Positions 27,473 through 36,270 of a DNA stretch of 64,000 bases are shown piece after piece (position 1 is the stretch's first letter; every line of letters starts with the position of its first letter). Made by a program: the position numbers and the translations under genes. The notes below the pieces were generated by a model. That model was given only the letters and a program-made list of their open reading frames with translations. It was not told the origin of the DNA and searched no databases. The DNA lies in NCBI RefSeq assembly GCF_000787395.1, contig NZ_JRAA01000001.1, positions 372,001-436,000 of the forward strand, given 5' to 3'. This DNA comes from Solemya velum gill symbiont. GTDB lineage: Bacteria; Pseudomonadota; Gammaproteobacteria; Chromatiales; Chromatiaceae.

Positions 27473-28533
27473 TGAAGTTTATTATTACAGGGGGTGCAGG
27501 TTTTATCGGCTCGGCTGTGATCCGTTACCTGCTCGCAGAGACCTCTCACGAGGTGCTCAACCTCGACAAGCTTACCTATGCAGGTAACCTGCAGTCATTG
27601 AAAAGTGTCGAATCTAACCCGCGTTATCGTTTTGTGCAGGGTGATATCGCCGATGCTGACCTGGTCGAACAATTGTTCAGTGATTTCCAGCCGGACGTGG
27701 TTATGCACCTGGCTGCAGAGTCGCATGTTGATCGATCAATTGATGGTCCGGCCGATTTCATCCAGACCAATATCGTCGGCACCTCGGTTTTACTCGAAGC
27801 GGCACGCAACTGGTGGAAGTCTCTTTCTTCTGAAAAGCAACAGGCGTTTCGTTTTCACCACGTCTCCACCGATGAGGTCTATGGCGACCTGGATTCGACT
27901 GATGCTCTTTTTACCGAAGAGACATCCTATGATCCGAGTTCGCCTTACTCCGCATCCAAGGCGTCATCTGATCATCTGGTACGTGCATGGCATCGTACCT
28001 ATGGACTGCCTGTTGTGGTCAGTAACTGTTCCAACAATTATGGTCCTTGCCAGTTCCCGGAAAAACTGATTCCGCTGATGATTCTCAACGCCCTTGAGGG
28101 TAAGCCACTGCCAGTCTATGGTAAAGGTGAACAGGTACGCGACTGGCTACATGTCGAAGATCATGCACGTGCACTCTACCAGGTTGCGACACGCGGCGAA
28201 GTGGGGGAGACCTACAATATTGGCGGGCACAACGAGAAAACCAATCTCGAGGTGGTTCATACCATCTGTGACCTGTTGGATGAACTGCGTCCTCAACACC
28301 CAGGTGACATCAGCAGCTACAGGGAGTTGATCACACATGTTACTGATCGACCGGGTCACGATCTGCGCTATGCAATTGATGCGGGCAAGATCGATCGCGA
28401 GCTTGGCTGGGTTCCCGAAGAGACTTTCGAAACCGGTCTGGAGAAGACGGTTCACTGGTATCTGGATAACAGTGACTGGTGTCGGCAAGTGCAGGATGGC
28501 AGTTACCAGCGTGAGCGTCTGGGTCAGGCCTGA
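27472..28533 (+). CDS. rmlB: dTDP-glucose 4,6-dehydratase
   Basis: The second step of dTDP-rhamnose synthesis: dTDP-glucose to dTDP-4-dehydro-6-deoxyglucose with NAD+. It is 353 residues long. Motifs are [40 protein letters not shown] with the catalytic D/E pair, and [17 protein letters not shown] (Y-x3-K). It is last in the rmlA-C-D-tviB-tviC-rmlB operon, which is unusual in separating rmlB from rmlA. ATG 27472 overlaps the tviC stop. Confidence 0.95.
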   Translation: MKFIITGGAGFIGSAVIRYLLAETSHEVLNLDKLTYAGNLQSLKSVESNPRYRFVQGDIADADLVEQLFSDFQPDVVMHLAAESHVDRSIDGPADFIQTNIVGTSVLLEAARNWWKSLSSEKQQAFRFHHVSTDEVYGDLDSTDALFTEETSYDPSSPYSASKASSDHLVRAWHRTYGLPVVVSNCSNNYGPCQFPEKLIPLMILNALEGKPLPVYGKGEQVRDWLHVEDHARALYQVATRGEVGETYNIGGHNEKTNLEVVHTICDLLDELRPQHPGDISSYRELITHVTDRPGHDLRYAIDAGKIDRELGWVPEETFETGLEKTVHWYLDNSDWCRQVQDGSYQRERLGQA

Positions 28534-28570
28534 TTTCGGATTTTCATCTTGTCATCCAGAATTCTAATTT

Positions 28571-28595
28571 CGTCATCCCGGGCTTCACCCGGGAT
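28571..28595. repeat. CCCGGG palindromic intergenic repeat, copy 1
   Basis: CGTCATCCCGGGCTTCACCC continues to GGGAT. ATCCCGGG (28575-28582) and CCCGGGAT (28588-28595) are inverted around CTTCA. A near copy in opposite orientation lies at about 40838-40861 after parC. It follows rmlB and may help end that operon. Confidence 0.6.
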
Positions 28596-28709
28596 CTGAT
28601 CTATTGTGACGCTTCGCGTCGGTTTTATTTTTGAAAGCGCGCACTGGCGCCACTAACGGAGAGTTCTTGCTATTCTGGTGTGGGATGCATGTCTTGGGGC
28701 GATGTGTTG

Positions 28710-29300
28710 TTAAACCGATAACTCTTTCTCGGAAAACTTAAGCGTCTCATACCGCCACGCCTGCAACTCACCGTCAACGGGCGAAAGAATCCCCGCTTTT
28801 TGCATCAGATGATGCAGAAATTGCCTGGGATCTGGCAGCTGCTCCCAAACACTGGGCAGGAATGTTGCCTTTTGAAAACCCTGCTGAATAATTAATCCAT
28901 CAGTGCCCGGTCTGATCTCTTCAAGCAGTTGCTCGTATTGTTGAAACTCTATCTGCTGCGAAGGTGTCAGAACTGAAATCTCGATTTCAAGATCATTTGT
29001 TTCGGTTTTGCTGATCGGGTTGAAACGGGGATCCTGAAAGGCTGCTCCCCTGGCATGCTCAACAACGTCTGTTACTAGTGGTTGGTATGCCTCCAAAGCG
29101 CCGATACAACCGCGCAGTTGCTCATGCAGGTGCAGAGTGACAAAGCTTGCTGCCAATTGCTGCAGGTTGGCACTGTAGTCCGTGGCATCAACCTGTAGTG
29201 GTCGATCTTCAGACAGGTAATGGTTGATGCTCTGGCGAGCCAGCACCAGCAGTTGTGATTTATCGTCCGATGTGAGTTCAAACGAATGCATAACTGGCAT
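28710..29300 (-). CDS. AMMECR1-domain protein (AmmeMemoRadiSam system protein A)
   Basis: About 197 residues from ATG 29300 (a longer frame starts at 29336 inside the upstream gene). The AMMECR1 hallmark LRGCIG is present (HEQLRGCIGALEAYQPLV), followed by AAFQDPRFNPIS and LEIEISVLTP. Function is unknown in all organisms. The human homologue is linked to the Alport deletion syndrome, and bacterial copies travel with Memo-like and radical-SAM genes, as here. It overlaps the Memo gene end (29278), so the two are co-translated. It is probably cytoplasmic. Confidence 0.88.
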   Translation of the reverse strand: MPVMHSFELTSDDKSQLLVLARQSINHYLSEDRPLQVDATDYSANLQQLAASFVTLHLHEQLRGCIGALEAYQPLVTDVVEHARGAAFQDPRFNPISKTETNDLEIEISVLTPSQQIEFQQYEQLLEEIRPGTDGLIIQQGFQKATFLPSVWEQLPDPRQFLHHLMQKAGILSPVDGELQAWRYETLKFSEKELSV

Positions 29301-30114
29301 ATCCCACCACCTGGTCTTTGCCACCGGCGGTGTCACCGGAGTTTTTTCTGTCGAGTGTGATAACTCTCAGTCCCATCCTGCCTGCCAGTTGCAGCAGTCC
29401 GTTGAGTGGAAAAGCACCACATGCCTGTTGAGGATGAATAACTGGTTGCAGGGTTTCGATCAGTTCGCTGGTGTGGTTGTCGATGCGTTGTGCCTCGTGA
29501 TATTCATGGAAATGGCTCAGGTCGCTGCTGACAATGACAATATTTCCGGGTTCGTGAATCACTTCCTCGAGAAGGGCAGCGACATCATCTGCTGCTGTCT
29601 CTCCGACGACCAGGGGTACCAGTTGCCAGTTGCTCAACAGCTTTTGTAAAAAAGGGAGCTGGGTTTCGAGGCAATGCTCCTGGTGATGCGGTAGCGAGTT
29701 GATCTGCAGCAGGCCCTTGTCGGCAAGCTGGCTAATCATTTCCTGGTCTATCTCAATATCACCCAGCGGTGTACGGAAACAGCTGACATCCGGTGCAGCA
29801 ATGCCTGCAAGTGGTACACGATGGTTGGGTCCGAGCAGGATGACGCGGCGAATCTCATCAGCATAGGGTTGTAAGCTCCTGTAACCATGGGCTGCGACAC
29901 CACCTGAGTAGATGTAGCCTGCATGGGGTGCAACCATGGCTTTTGGCTGATGCGGCAGGCTCATCGGTTTGGCAGCAGCCAGGAGTTCACTCACCATCGC
30001 TGAAAGCGCAAGCGGGTCTCCCGGGTAAAAGGCTCCTGCTACTGCCGGTGGACGGCACTGCATGGATTCTGTATCTCTGTTCATATGCTCTACTTGGGGA
30101 TGCATTTGACACAA
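29278..30114 (-). CDS. Memo-like protein (AmmeMemoRadiSam system protein B)
   Basis: This Memo/extradiol-dioxygenase-fold protein has conserved histidine-bearing motifs: VAPHAGYIYSGGVAAHGY, LLGPNHRVPLAG, HHQEHCLETQLPFLQ and VSSDLSHFHEYHEA. These would form a metal site. Translation probably begins at one of several ATGs (30114, or later at MNRDTESMQ). The cysteine in EHCLE is the residue conserved in the family. The physiological substrate is unknown. It is divergent from the radical-SAM gene by about 70 bases, suggesting a shared regulatory region. Confidence 0.88.
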   Translation of the reverse strand: MCQMHPQVEHMNRDTESMQCRPPAVAGAFYPGDPLALSAMVSELLAAAKPMSLPHQPKAMVAPHAGYIYSGGVAAHGYRSLQPYADEIRRVILLGPNHRVPLAGIAAPDVSCFRTPLGDIEIDQEMISQLADKGLLQINSLPHHQEHCLETQLPFLQKLLSNWQLVPLVVGETAADDVAALLEEVIHEPGNIVIVSSDLSHFHEYHEAQRIDNHTSELIETLQPVIHPQQACGAFPLNGLLQLAGRMGLRVITLDRKNSGDTAGGKDQVVGYASYAFV

Positions 30115-30183
30115 TTCCAGTATGACCTATCGAAATCATCTACATGCCCCTATATTTAATATAGGACAACAGAGAGAAATGGA

Positions 30184-31281
30184 ATGGAGAAAGTTTCAAA
30201 TTTAAACACGGGTGTTGTGTCGACGAAGTACTGGCATCGAATCGATGATGAGCATGTACAGTGCGACCTGTGCCCGCGTGAATGCAGGCTTCGTGAGGGT
30301 CAGAGAGGTCTGTGCTTTGTGCGTGGTTGTGAGCACGGCGAGGTTGTTCTCTACAGCTACGGACGCTCTAGCGGCTTCTGTGTCGACCCGGTCGAGAAAA
30401 AGCCGTTGAATCACTATTACCCCGGTTCAGCCGTACTCTCATTCGGAACTGCTGGCTGTAACCTGTCATGCAAATTCTGCCAGAACTGGGATATGAGCAA
30501 GTCACGCGAGATGGATACCCTTGCCGATGCTGCTTCACCACAGCAGTTGGCAGAAGCTGCTGTGAACCTTGGTTGCAAGAGTCTCGCCTATACCTACAAT
30601 GATCCGCTGATTTTTCACGAATATGCAGTAGACACGGCAGAAGCATGCCGTGAGAAGGGGATCAAAAATATTGCCGTCACTGCAGGTTACGTCCACCCTG
30701 AACCACGGCGTGAGTTTTTTGCCGCGATGGATGCAGCCAATATTGACCTCAAGGCCTTCACTGACGATTTCTACCATCGCATTTGTGGCGGCCATTTACA
30801 GCCGGTGCTGGATACCTTGCTCTATGTACACCATGAAACAGACGTGTGGATGGAGCTGACTACCTTGCTGATTCCGGGTCATAACGATTCAGATGAGGAA
30901 ATCGACAAGATGACCCGCTGGGTGGTCGAGAACCTTGGGCCAGATGCGCCTATGCACTTCACTGCATTTCATCCATCGTGGAAAATGATGGACGTTCCCT
31001 CAACTCCGGCTTCGGCATTGACCAATGCACGTCATATTGCAATGGAAAACGGTGTGCAATACGCCTACACAGGCAATGTGCATGACAGCAATGGCGGAAG
31101 TACCTGGTGTCCTGAGTGCGGTGAGTTGCTGATCGAGCGTGATGTCTACGAATTGGGCAAGTGGGGGCTTGAAGATGGCGCCTGCCACAAGTGCGGATTC
31201 AAGATTGCAGGAGTGTTTGATGATCAGCCCGGCGACTGGGGTTCACGGCGACTGCCTGTGCGTCTTTCGGATCATGCCTGA
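30184..31281 (+). CDS. AmmeMemoRadiSam system radical SAM enzyme
   Basis: This 365-residue radical SAM protein has the cluster motif C-x3-C-x2-C in GTAGCNLSCKFCQNWD, which binds the 4Fe-4S cluster that cleaves S-adenosylmethionine. An N-terminal CDLCPRECRLREGQRGLC cysteine pattern is typical of the pyruvate formate-lyase activase-like branch. The C-terminus has two C-x2-C pairs (CPECGELL and CHKCGF) that could hold a rubredoxin-like zinc or iron site. The target is unknown. ATG 30184 sits divergent from the Memo and AMMECR1 genes, completing the conserved trio. Confidence 0.9.
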   Translation: MEKVSNLNTGVVSTKYWHRIDDEHVQCDLCPRECRLREGQRGLCFVRGCEHGEVVLYSYGRSSGFCVDPVEKKPLNHYYPGSAVLSFGTAGCNLSCKFCQNWDMSKSREMDTLADAASPQQLAEAAVNLGCKSLAYTYNDPLIFHEYAVDTAEACREKGIKNIAVTAGYVHPEPRREFFAAMDAANIDLKAFTDDFYHRICGGHLQPVLDTLLYVHHETDVWMELTTLLIPGHNDSDEEIDKMTRWVVENLGPDAPMHFTAFHPSWKMMDVPSTPASALTNARHIAMENGVQYAYTGNVHDSNGGSTWCPECGELLIERDVYELGKWGLEDGACHKCGFKIAGVFDDQPGDWGSRRLPVRLSDHA

Positions 31282-31287
31282 TTGATC

Positions 31288-31355
31288 AATCGCCCCGAGG
31301 GCGGGGCTCCCACAACTGCGCCATATCATGTAGGAGGCCCGTCCCCGGGGCGATT
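31288..31355. repeat. REP-like inverted intergenic element
   Basis: AATCGCCCCGAGGGCGGGGC begins the left arm, and TGTAGGAGGCCCGTCCCC followed by GGGGCGATT ends the right arm. The outermost 13 bases are inverted with one mismatch. The style (GGGGCTCCCACA facing TGTAGGAGGCCC) resembles paired REP elements of Pseudomonas-type genomes. It lies between the radical-SAM gene and the acs terminator. Confidence 0.65.
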
Positions 31356-31396
31356 TGGTTATGCGGTCAAGCCATCTTTGAATTCACTCAAATAAA

Positions 31397-31419
31397 AAGG
31401 CGGGGTAGAACCCCGCCTT
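31397..31419 (-). terminator. Rho-independent terminator of acs
   Basis: AAGGCGGGG and CCCCGCCTT form a 9-bp GC-rich stem. On the minus strand it is followed by TTTTTATTT, and it lies 22 bases after the acs stop. Confidence 0.85.
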
Positions 31420-31440
31420 CTTATTCAGCATGTCGCGATC

Positions 31441-33387
31441 TTACTTGTTTTCGCGATTTGCTATCAGGTCATCAACAACAGCCGGATCGGCGAGGGTTGA
31501 AGTATCACCCAGACCATCAATCTCGTTGGCTGCGATCTTGCGCAGGATTCGGCGCATGATCTTGCCTGAGCGGGTCTTTGGCAAACCTGGTGCCCACTGA
31601 ATGATGTTGACCTTGGCGATCGGGCCGATTTCACCACGAACCAGCTTGACCAGCTCTGTCTTGAGCTCATCAGTCGGTTCAACACCGCCCATTGGAGTGA
31701 CATAAGCGTAGATGCCCTGACCGGTCAGGTCATGCGGATAACCGACAACAGCGGCCTCGGCAATATCATCGTGCAGAACCAGGGCAGATTCGATTTCAGC
31801 AGTACCCAGGCGGTGACCTGAGACGTTAAGAACGTCATCAACACGACCAGTGATCCAGTAGTAGCCATCTTCATCGCGACGTGCACCGTCACCAGTGAAG
31901 TAATAGCCCTTGAACATCGCAAAGTAGGTTTCGAAGAAGCGCTTGTGGTCGCCGTAGACGGTACGCATCATTGAAGGCCATGGCTGCTTGATGGCGAGGT
32001 TGCCTTCAGCAGGGTTGCCTTCGATTTCATTACCCTGGTCGTCCAGCAGTACCGGGGCGACACCAAAGAAAGGATTGGTTGCAGAGCCGGGCTTCAGCGG
32101 AGTTGCACCAGGCAGAGGTGTCAGCATGTGTGCACCAGTCTCTGTCTGCCACCAGGTGTCGACGATAGGGCAGCGCTCATCGCCGACGACATTGTGATAC
32201 CACTCCCATGCTTCCGGATTGATTGGCTCACCAACAGTTCCGAGCAGGCGCAGGCTCTTGCGGCTGGTCTTCTTGACAGGCTCATCACCAGCACCCATCA
32301 GTGAACGAATTGCTGTCGGTGCAGTGTAGAAAGAGGCAACATTGTGCTTGTCTACTACCTGCCAGAAACGCGAGATATCAGGGTAGGTTGGAATACCTTC
32401 GAACATCAGGGTGGTGGCACCATTGGCCAGCGGACCATAGACGATATAAGTGTGGCCTGTTACCCAGCCAACGTCAGCTGTACACCAGTAGACTTCACCA
32501 TCCTTATAATCGAAGACTGTCTTGTGAGTCATTGCTGCCTGCAGCAGGTAGCCGCCAGTGGTGTGCAGTACACCTTTTGGAGTACCTGTTGAACCGGAAG
32601 TGTAGAGGATGAAGAGCGGATCATCCGCTTCCATCTCTTCTGCTTCACACTCTGCAGAAGCTGCACCAACAGCCTCGTGATACCAGACGTCGCGTTCGTT
32701 GTCCCATTCAACCGGGTCACCGCCGCGCTGAACAACAATACAGGTATGAACTCCAGGGCAGTCTGCGATCGCCTTGTCAGCATTGGCTTTCAGAGGAACT
32801 TTCTTTCCGCCGCGCATTGACTGGTCTGAAGTGATGACAACTTTACAGTCAGAGTCATTAATACGGCTGGCGAGCGCATCAGGTGAGAAGCCGCCGAAAA
32901 CAATTGAGTGCATTGCGCCGATTCGGGTACAGGCAAGCATGGCAACTGCAGCTTCAGGAATCATCGGCAGGTAGAGTGATACACGATCGCCCTTACCGAC
33001 GCCACGCTCTTTCAGCACGTTGGCAAATTTACACACCTCTTCGTGCAGTTCACGGTAGGTGATTTTTCTGTCTTCATTCGGATCGTCGCCTTCCCAGATG
33101 ATGGCAACCTGGTCACCACGGGTTTCCAGGTGACGGTCGAGACAGTTGTAGGAGACATTCAGAGTGCCACCCTTGAACCAGTTAATATGCAGGTCATCCT
33201 GATCGAAAGACCAGTCAGTGACCGTGTCCCACTTTTTGAACCAGGTAAGGTATTTTTCAGCCTGCTCGCCCCAGAATGCTGATGGGTCCTCGATGGACTG
33301 TTTGTACATAGCTTCGTACTGCTCTGCAGTGACATTAGCTTGGGCTGCAAACGCTTCCGGTACAGGATAGGTCTTCACTTCTGACAT
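31441..33387 (-). CDS. acs: acetyl-CoA synthetase
   Basis: This 648-residue AMP-forming enzyme activates acetate to acetyl-CoA in the cytoplasm. It shows the full family pattern: [20 protein letters not shown] (AMP-binding P-loop), [55 protein letters not shown] and the acetylatable lysine in [11 protein letters not shown]. Length equals E. coli Acs. It sits upstream of a regulatory/exonuclease pair and near the acetate-type symporter, forming an acetate-scavenging locus. Confidence 0.97.
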   Translation of the reverse strand: MSEVKTYPVPEAFAAQANVTAEQYEAMYKQSIEDPSAFWGEQAEKYLTWFKKWDTVTDWSFDQDDLHINWFKGGTLNVSYNCLDRHLETRGDQVAIIWEGDDPNEDRKITYRELHEEVCKFANVLKERGVGKGDRVSLYLPMIPEAAVAMLACTRIGAMHSIVFGGFSPDALASRINDSDCKVVITSDQSMRGGKKVPLKANADKAIADCPGVHTCIVVQRGGDPVEWDNERDVWYHEAVGAASAECEAEEMEADDPLFILYTSGSTGTPKGVLHTTGGYLLQAAMTHKTVFDYKDGEVYWCTADVGWVTGHTYIVYGPLANGATTLMFEGIPTYPDISRFWQVVDKHNVASFYTAPTAIRSLMGAGDEPVKKTSRKSLRLLGTVGEPINPEAWEWYHNVVGDERCPIVDTWWQTETGAHMLTPLPGATPLKPGSATNPFFGVAPVLLDDQGNEIEGNPAEGNLAIKQPWPSMMRTVYGDHKRFFETYFAMFKGYYFTGDGARRDEDGYYWITGRVDDVLNVSGHRLGTAEIESALVLHDDIAEAAVVGYPHDLTGQGIYAYVTPMGGVEPTDELKTELVKLVRGEIGPIAKVNIIQWAPGLPKTRSGKIMRRILRKIAANEIDGLGDTSTLADPAVVDDLIANRENK

Positions 33388-33567
33388 TGATTTCTCCTCT
33401 GATAGGCTCTGTTTTTTGTATGCGTAAGCGTATCTCCATGCTGTTTTTTTAACAACATTGAAAATACGAATTATTGCAGTGCATTAAATATGCGCGAATA
33501 CGCCTTTCGTGTCAAAGACTTTATGTCGCATCGCAGCATAATATTAGGGTATTCCCTAATAAATCAC

Positions 33568-34263
33568 TCATCTTTTATTGATAAAACGTTTAAGCGGCAA
33601 CTTGTGTGCATTACCCATATATTCAATGATTGCGAGTAATAATTCTGCCGTGGCAAGCGCATCAACCAGTGCGTTATGTGCCTGGTACCTGGGCAGATGA
33701 TGTCGCTCTCTGAGTGCATAAAGACGCAATTCATTCGGGCTGAAATGCATCTGGCGACGATCGAACCACTGGCGAGCCAGTTCAAGTGTGTCAATCATCG
33801 GCAATACCGGCGCATGACCGTAGAGATTCTTGCATGCCTGTGTCAGGAAGTTGCGCTCGATCGCAGCATGGTGAGCGAGAATAATTTTTCCTTTGAATGC
33901 CTGCATCATCTCTTCGACAATCGTTTGTACCTTGGAGCCTTCAGCCATAATGTCATCAGTGATGCCATGAATGACGACGCTCTCTTCAGGCAAATCCTGT
34001 TTCGTTTGAACCAGGCTGTGAACTGCGGTTCCGAGAAAAATCTCTTCGTTGTACATCTCCACGTAGCCAGCACTCAACAGGTGATCTTTCTTCGGATCAA
34101 GTCCGGTGGTTTCGAAATCGAGAGAAACGATCGGGGTTGAGAAAATGCTTCCCTTGAGATCCGGAAAGGGCGTTTCAAGGTAATCACGCACAGGGCCATC
34201 CGGCAGCTTTTTTAATTGGTTAAGACGCTGCTGCTCAACGCTCGGTGAGAAAAGCGAGAACAT
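33568..34263 (-). CDS. DnaQ-like 3'-5' exonuclease
   Basis: This 231-residue DEDDh exonuclease has VSLDFETTGLDPKKDHLLSA (Exo I, D and E), ILAHHAAIERNFLTQ (Exo II region) and AHNALVDALATAELLL (Exo III with H and D). It resembles the epsilon-like proteins commonly paired with CNMP-CBS-DUF294 genes next to acs and the acetate symporter. Its start (34263) overlaps the stop of the DUF294 gene. Its substrate is probably RNA or DNA ends; the link to acetate metabolism is not understood. Confidence 0.9.
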   Translation of the reverse strand: MFSLFSPSVEQQRLNQLKKLPDGPVRDYLETPFPDLKGSIFSTPIVSLDFETTGLDPKKDHLLSAGYVEMYNEEIFLGTAVHSLVQTKQDLPEESVVIHGITDDIMAEGSKVQTIVEEMMQAFKGKIILAHHAAIERNFLTQACKNLYGHAPVLPMIDTLELARQWFDRRQMHFSPNELRLYALRERHHLPRYQAHNALVDALATAELLLAIIEYMGNAHKLPLKRFINKR

Positions 34264-35588
34264 TAACCGAGCCTGCCATAGCGATTGGAGACACTCTCCT
34301 GAATCTTGTGGATCACGCGAAATGCATCTTTGAGGTGTTCTCGTTCAAGCTTTGAGAATTCCTCCGGTGGAACATAGTTATCCGGTTTTTCACCATTACG
34401 TATCTGGCGTGCCTGGTGCTGCACCCTGAGCGTACTGATGAATTCGTAGGCATCAACTAAATCTGCTGATGCACCGGCTGACAGGGAAGGTGTTCCGGCC
34501 ACTGCTTCGAGTCGAGCAATGGTATTGGATTCCGGTAAGCCTTCAGCAAGCACGAAAAGGCGGGCAAGATCAGTGACCGGCACAATACCGCTGTGCTTGA
34601 GGTCCAGCGTGTTGTCGTGTTCACCGTCATGTACCAGCACAAAATTACGGAAAAAACCAAGCGGCGGACGATGTGAGAGTGCATTTTTCGCCATGTAGGC
34701 AAGAAAGAGCTTGTTTTGCTGACTCTCTTCCAGCATCTTCGACTGGATATCTTCAAACAGGCTGGCATCACCGTGAACCACGCGCATGTCAAAAAAGATA
34801 CTCGCCAGCATCAGTGCCATCGGTTCCGGCTCCCAGATCCAGTCATGGAAATACTCCATCCACACTGATTTTGGTTGGCGCCACTTTTCGTTGGACGCCA
34901 TGACATCACCGGGACAGAATATATAGCCGCATTTGTCGAGGCCGGCATTGACGTACTTCGCGACTTCGCGGAAATACTCATCATCACCCGGTTTCATATC
35001 GTCACTGATAATCATTCCATTATCCTGATCGGAATGAGCTGATTGTTCATAACGGGCCTGAGAGCCTGCTGCAATCCATGCATAAGGAACGGGTGGGGGT
35101 CCAAATTTCTCCTCGGCGCGTTTAATCAGCCGCTTGGTGAAGGCGTCTGTCACAACCGTGACTGCATTGCCAACATGCTGGGCAGTACCGCCTGCATTGA
35201 CCAGATGCAGCTGGAGTTCAGGTACACGCAGGCTCGCCTCGATCATGTCATCGAGTGTTTTTGCCTTACGCACCTTACCTGCCAGGTAGACCGTGTTGGA
35301 ACTCTCCTGTCGTACAAGGTCTGTGGTTGTCAGCATGCCAAGCAGTCCATCATCTCCTGTTACCGGCAAGTGATGAATTCCTTCCTGGGTCATCATCATG
35401 AGTGCGTCAAATGCGGAAGAGTCTCCATTTATAGTCAGGATACCGCTTGTCATTATTTCGCTAACGGGAGTCTCCAGAGGTTTGCCTTTAGCGACCAGGC
35501 GTGAACGGATATCCCTGTCAGTAAGAATACCGGCAAGGTTATTATCGTCATCACTGATCAGCAACGAGGAGACTTTTACCTCACTCAT
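34263..35588 (-). CDS. CBS-DUF294 putative nucleotidyltransferase (3' part of a frameshifted gene)
   Basis: As it stands the frame starts at ATG 35588, in the middle of a CBS pair (ILTDRDIRSRLVAKGKPLET, then LTTTDLVRQ). It continues into a DUF294 nucleotidyltransferase-like domain with GSQARYEQSAHSDQDNGMII, whose spaced acidic residues look like a nucleotidyltransferase active site, and the DUF294_C helical region. In relatives this is one protein of about 620 residues with an N-terminal cyclic-nucleotide-binding domain. Here that domain is in another frame (35645-36121). In-frame codons upstream of 35588 read VKRDPICIKSDKTVYEAAKY, showing the frame once continued. It resembles GlnD-type signalling enzymes, but the target is unknown. 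Confidence 0.8.
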   Translation of the reverse strand: MSEVKVSSLLISDDDNNLAGILTDRDIRSRLVAKGKPLETPVSEIMTSGILTINGDSSAFDALMMMTQEGIHHLPVTGDDGLLGMLTTTDLVRQESSNTVYLAGKVRKAKTLDDMIEASLRVPELQLHLVNAGGTAQHVGNAVTVVTDAFTKRLIKRAEEKFGPPPVPYAWIAAGSQARYEQSAHSDQDNGMIISDDMKPGDDEYFREVAKYVNAGLDKCGYIFCPGDVMASNEKWRQPKSVWMEYFHDWIWEPEPMALMLASIFFDMRVVHGDASLFEDIQSKMLEESQQNKLFLAYMAKNALSHRPPLGFFRNFVLVHDGEHDNTLDLKHSGIVPVTDLARLFVLAEGLPESNTIARLEAVAGTPSLSAGASADLVDAYEFISTLRVQHQARQIRNGEKPDNYVPPEEFSKLEREHLKDAFRVIHKIQESVSNRYGRLG

Positions 35589-35644
35589 GTACTTTGCAGC
35601 TTCATAAACAGTTTTGTCGCTCTTGATGCAAATTGGGTCTCGCT

Positions 35645-36121
35645 TTACCAGTCTCTGACTTTCAGGTTTGCAAGCGACTGGCCATTGGGGTCTTTTGAGA
35701 TCCTTTCCAAAGCCAGCTTGAGTCTGTCACGGTTTTCAGGCTCAAAGAAGCGTGCGAAGTCAGGAAATTTCTTTTGCAGGGTACTCATGGTTTCGCACGG
35801 CACCAGGTAGAAGAGGGTGTCTTCAGTCGCTTCACCATGATCAACACTTTCCTGGGTGACAACGCAATGGTCTCCGTACAGGTCTCCCTCGCCAAGTTTT
35901 GTCAGCAGCTTGTTGCCATCATCGAACAGGGAAATGGCACCACGACGAACCAGGTAGACGAGAGGAGTAGGGGAAGCATCGCTGGGTGGAAATTCTTTTC
36001 CGCGCCTGATGTAGCGAATTGAGAGAGTCGGCGTCAGTTCATTCAGGGCCTCTCCCGGAAGTGCATCAAAAGGAGGGTGAGAGGCGACAAAGTCACGAAT
36101 TTCGAGCAGTTCAACTTCCAC
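35645..36121 (-). CDS. cyclic-nucleotide-binding domain (5' part of the frameshifted CNMP-CBS-DUF294 gene)
   Basis: This 158-residue CNMP-type domain (LSIRYIRRGKEFPPSDASPT, then LVRRGAISLFDDGNKLL, then LGEGDLYGDHCVV) ends at VRDW-stop. One missing base near 35652 (GACTGG where GACCTGG would be expected) puts it out of frame with the CBS-DUF294 part. The combined span 34263-36121 is 1859 bases, one short of a multiple of three. If the deletion is real, two separate polypeptides are made; if it is a sequence error the gene encodes one 619-residue protein. Confidence 0.8.
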   Translation of the reverse strand: MEVELLEIRDFVASHPPFDALPGEALNELTPTLSIRYIRRGKEFPPSDASPTPLVYLVRRGAISLFDDGNKLLTKLGEGDLYGDHCVVTQESVDHGEATEDTLFYLVPCETMSTLQKKFPDFARFFEPENRDRLKLALERISKDPNGQSLANLKVRDW

Positions 36122-36219
36122 GAAGTGGTTCCTGTAATGGTGATTGAATATGCTCTATTTTTACATAAAAAACGGCCGTTTAGGGTGATTGAAATCAGTT
36201 TTTTCGCAGTGCAATAAAA

Positions 36220-36241
36220 AAGCCCCGCATAAGCGGGGCTT
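36220..36241 (-). terminator. Rho-independent terminator of the acetate symporter operon
   Basis: AAGCCCCGC and GCGGGGCTT form a 9-bp stem with an ATAA loop. On the minus strand it is followed by TTTTATTGC. It lies 30 bases after the symporter stop and upstream of the CNMP gene start. Confidence 0.85.
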
Positions 36242-36270
36242 TCTGATCATATTCGATAACGAATTATCGA

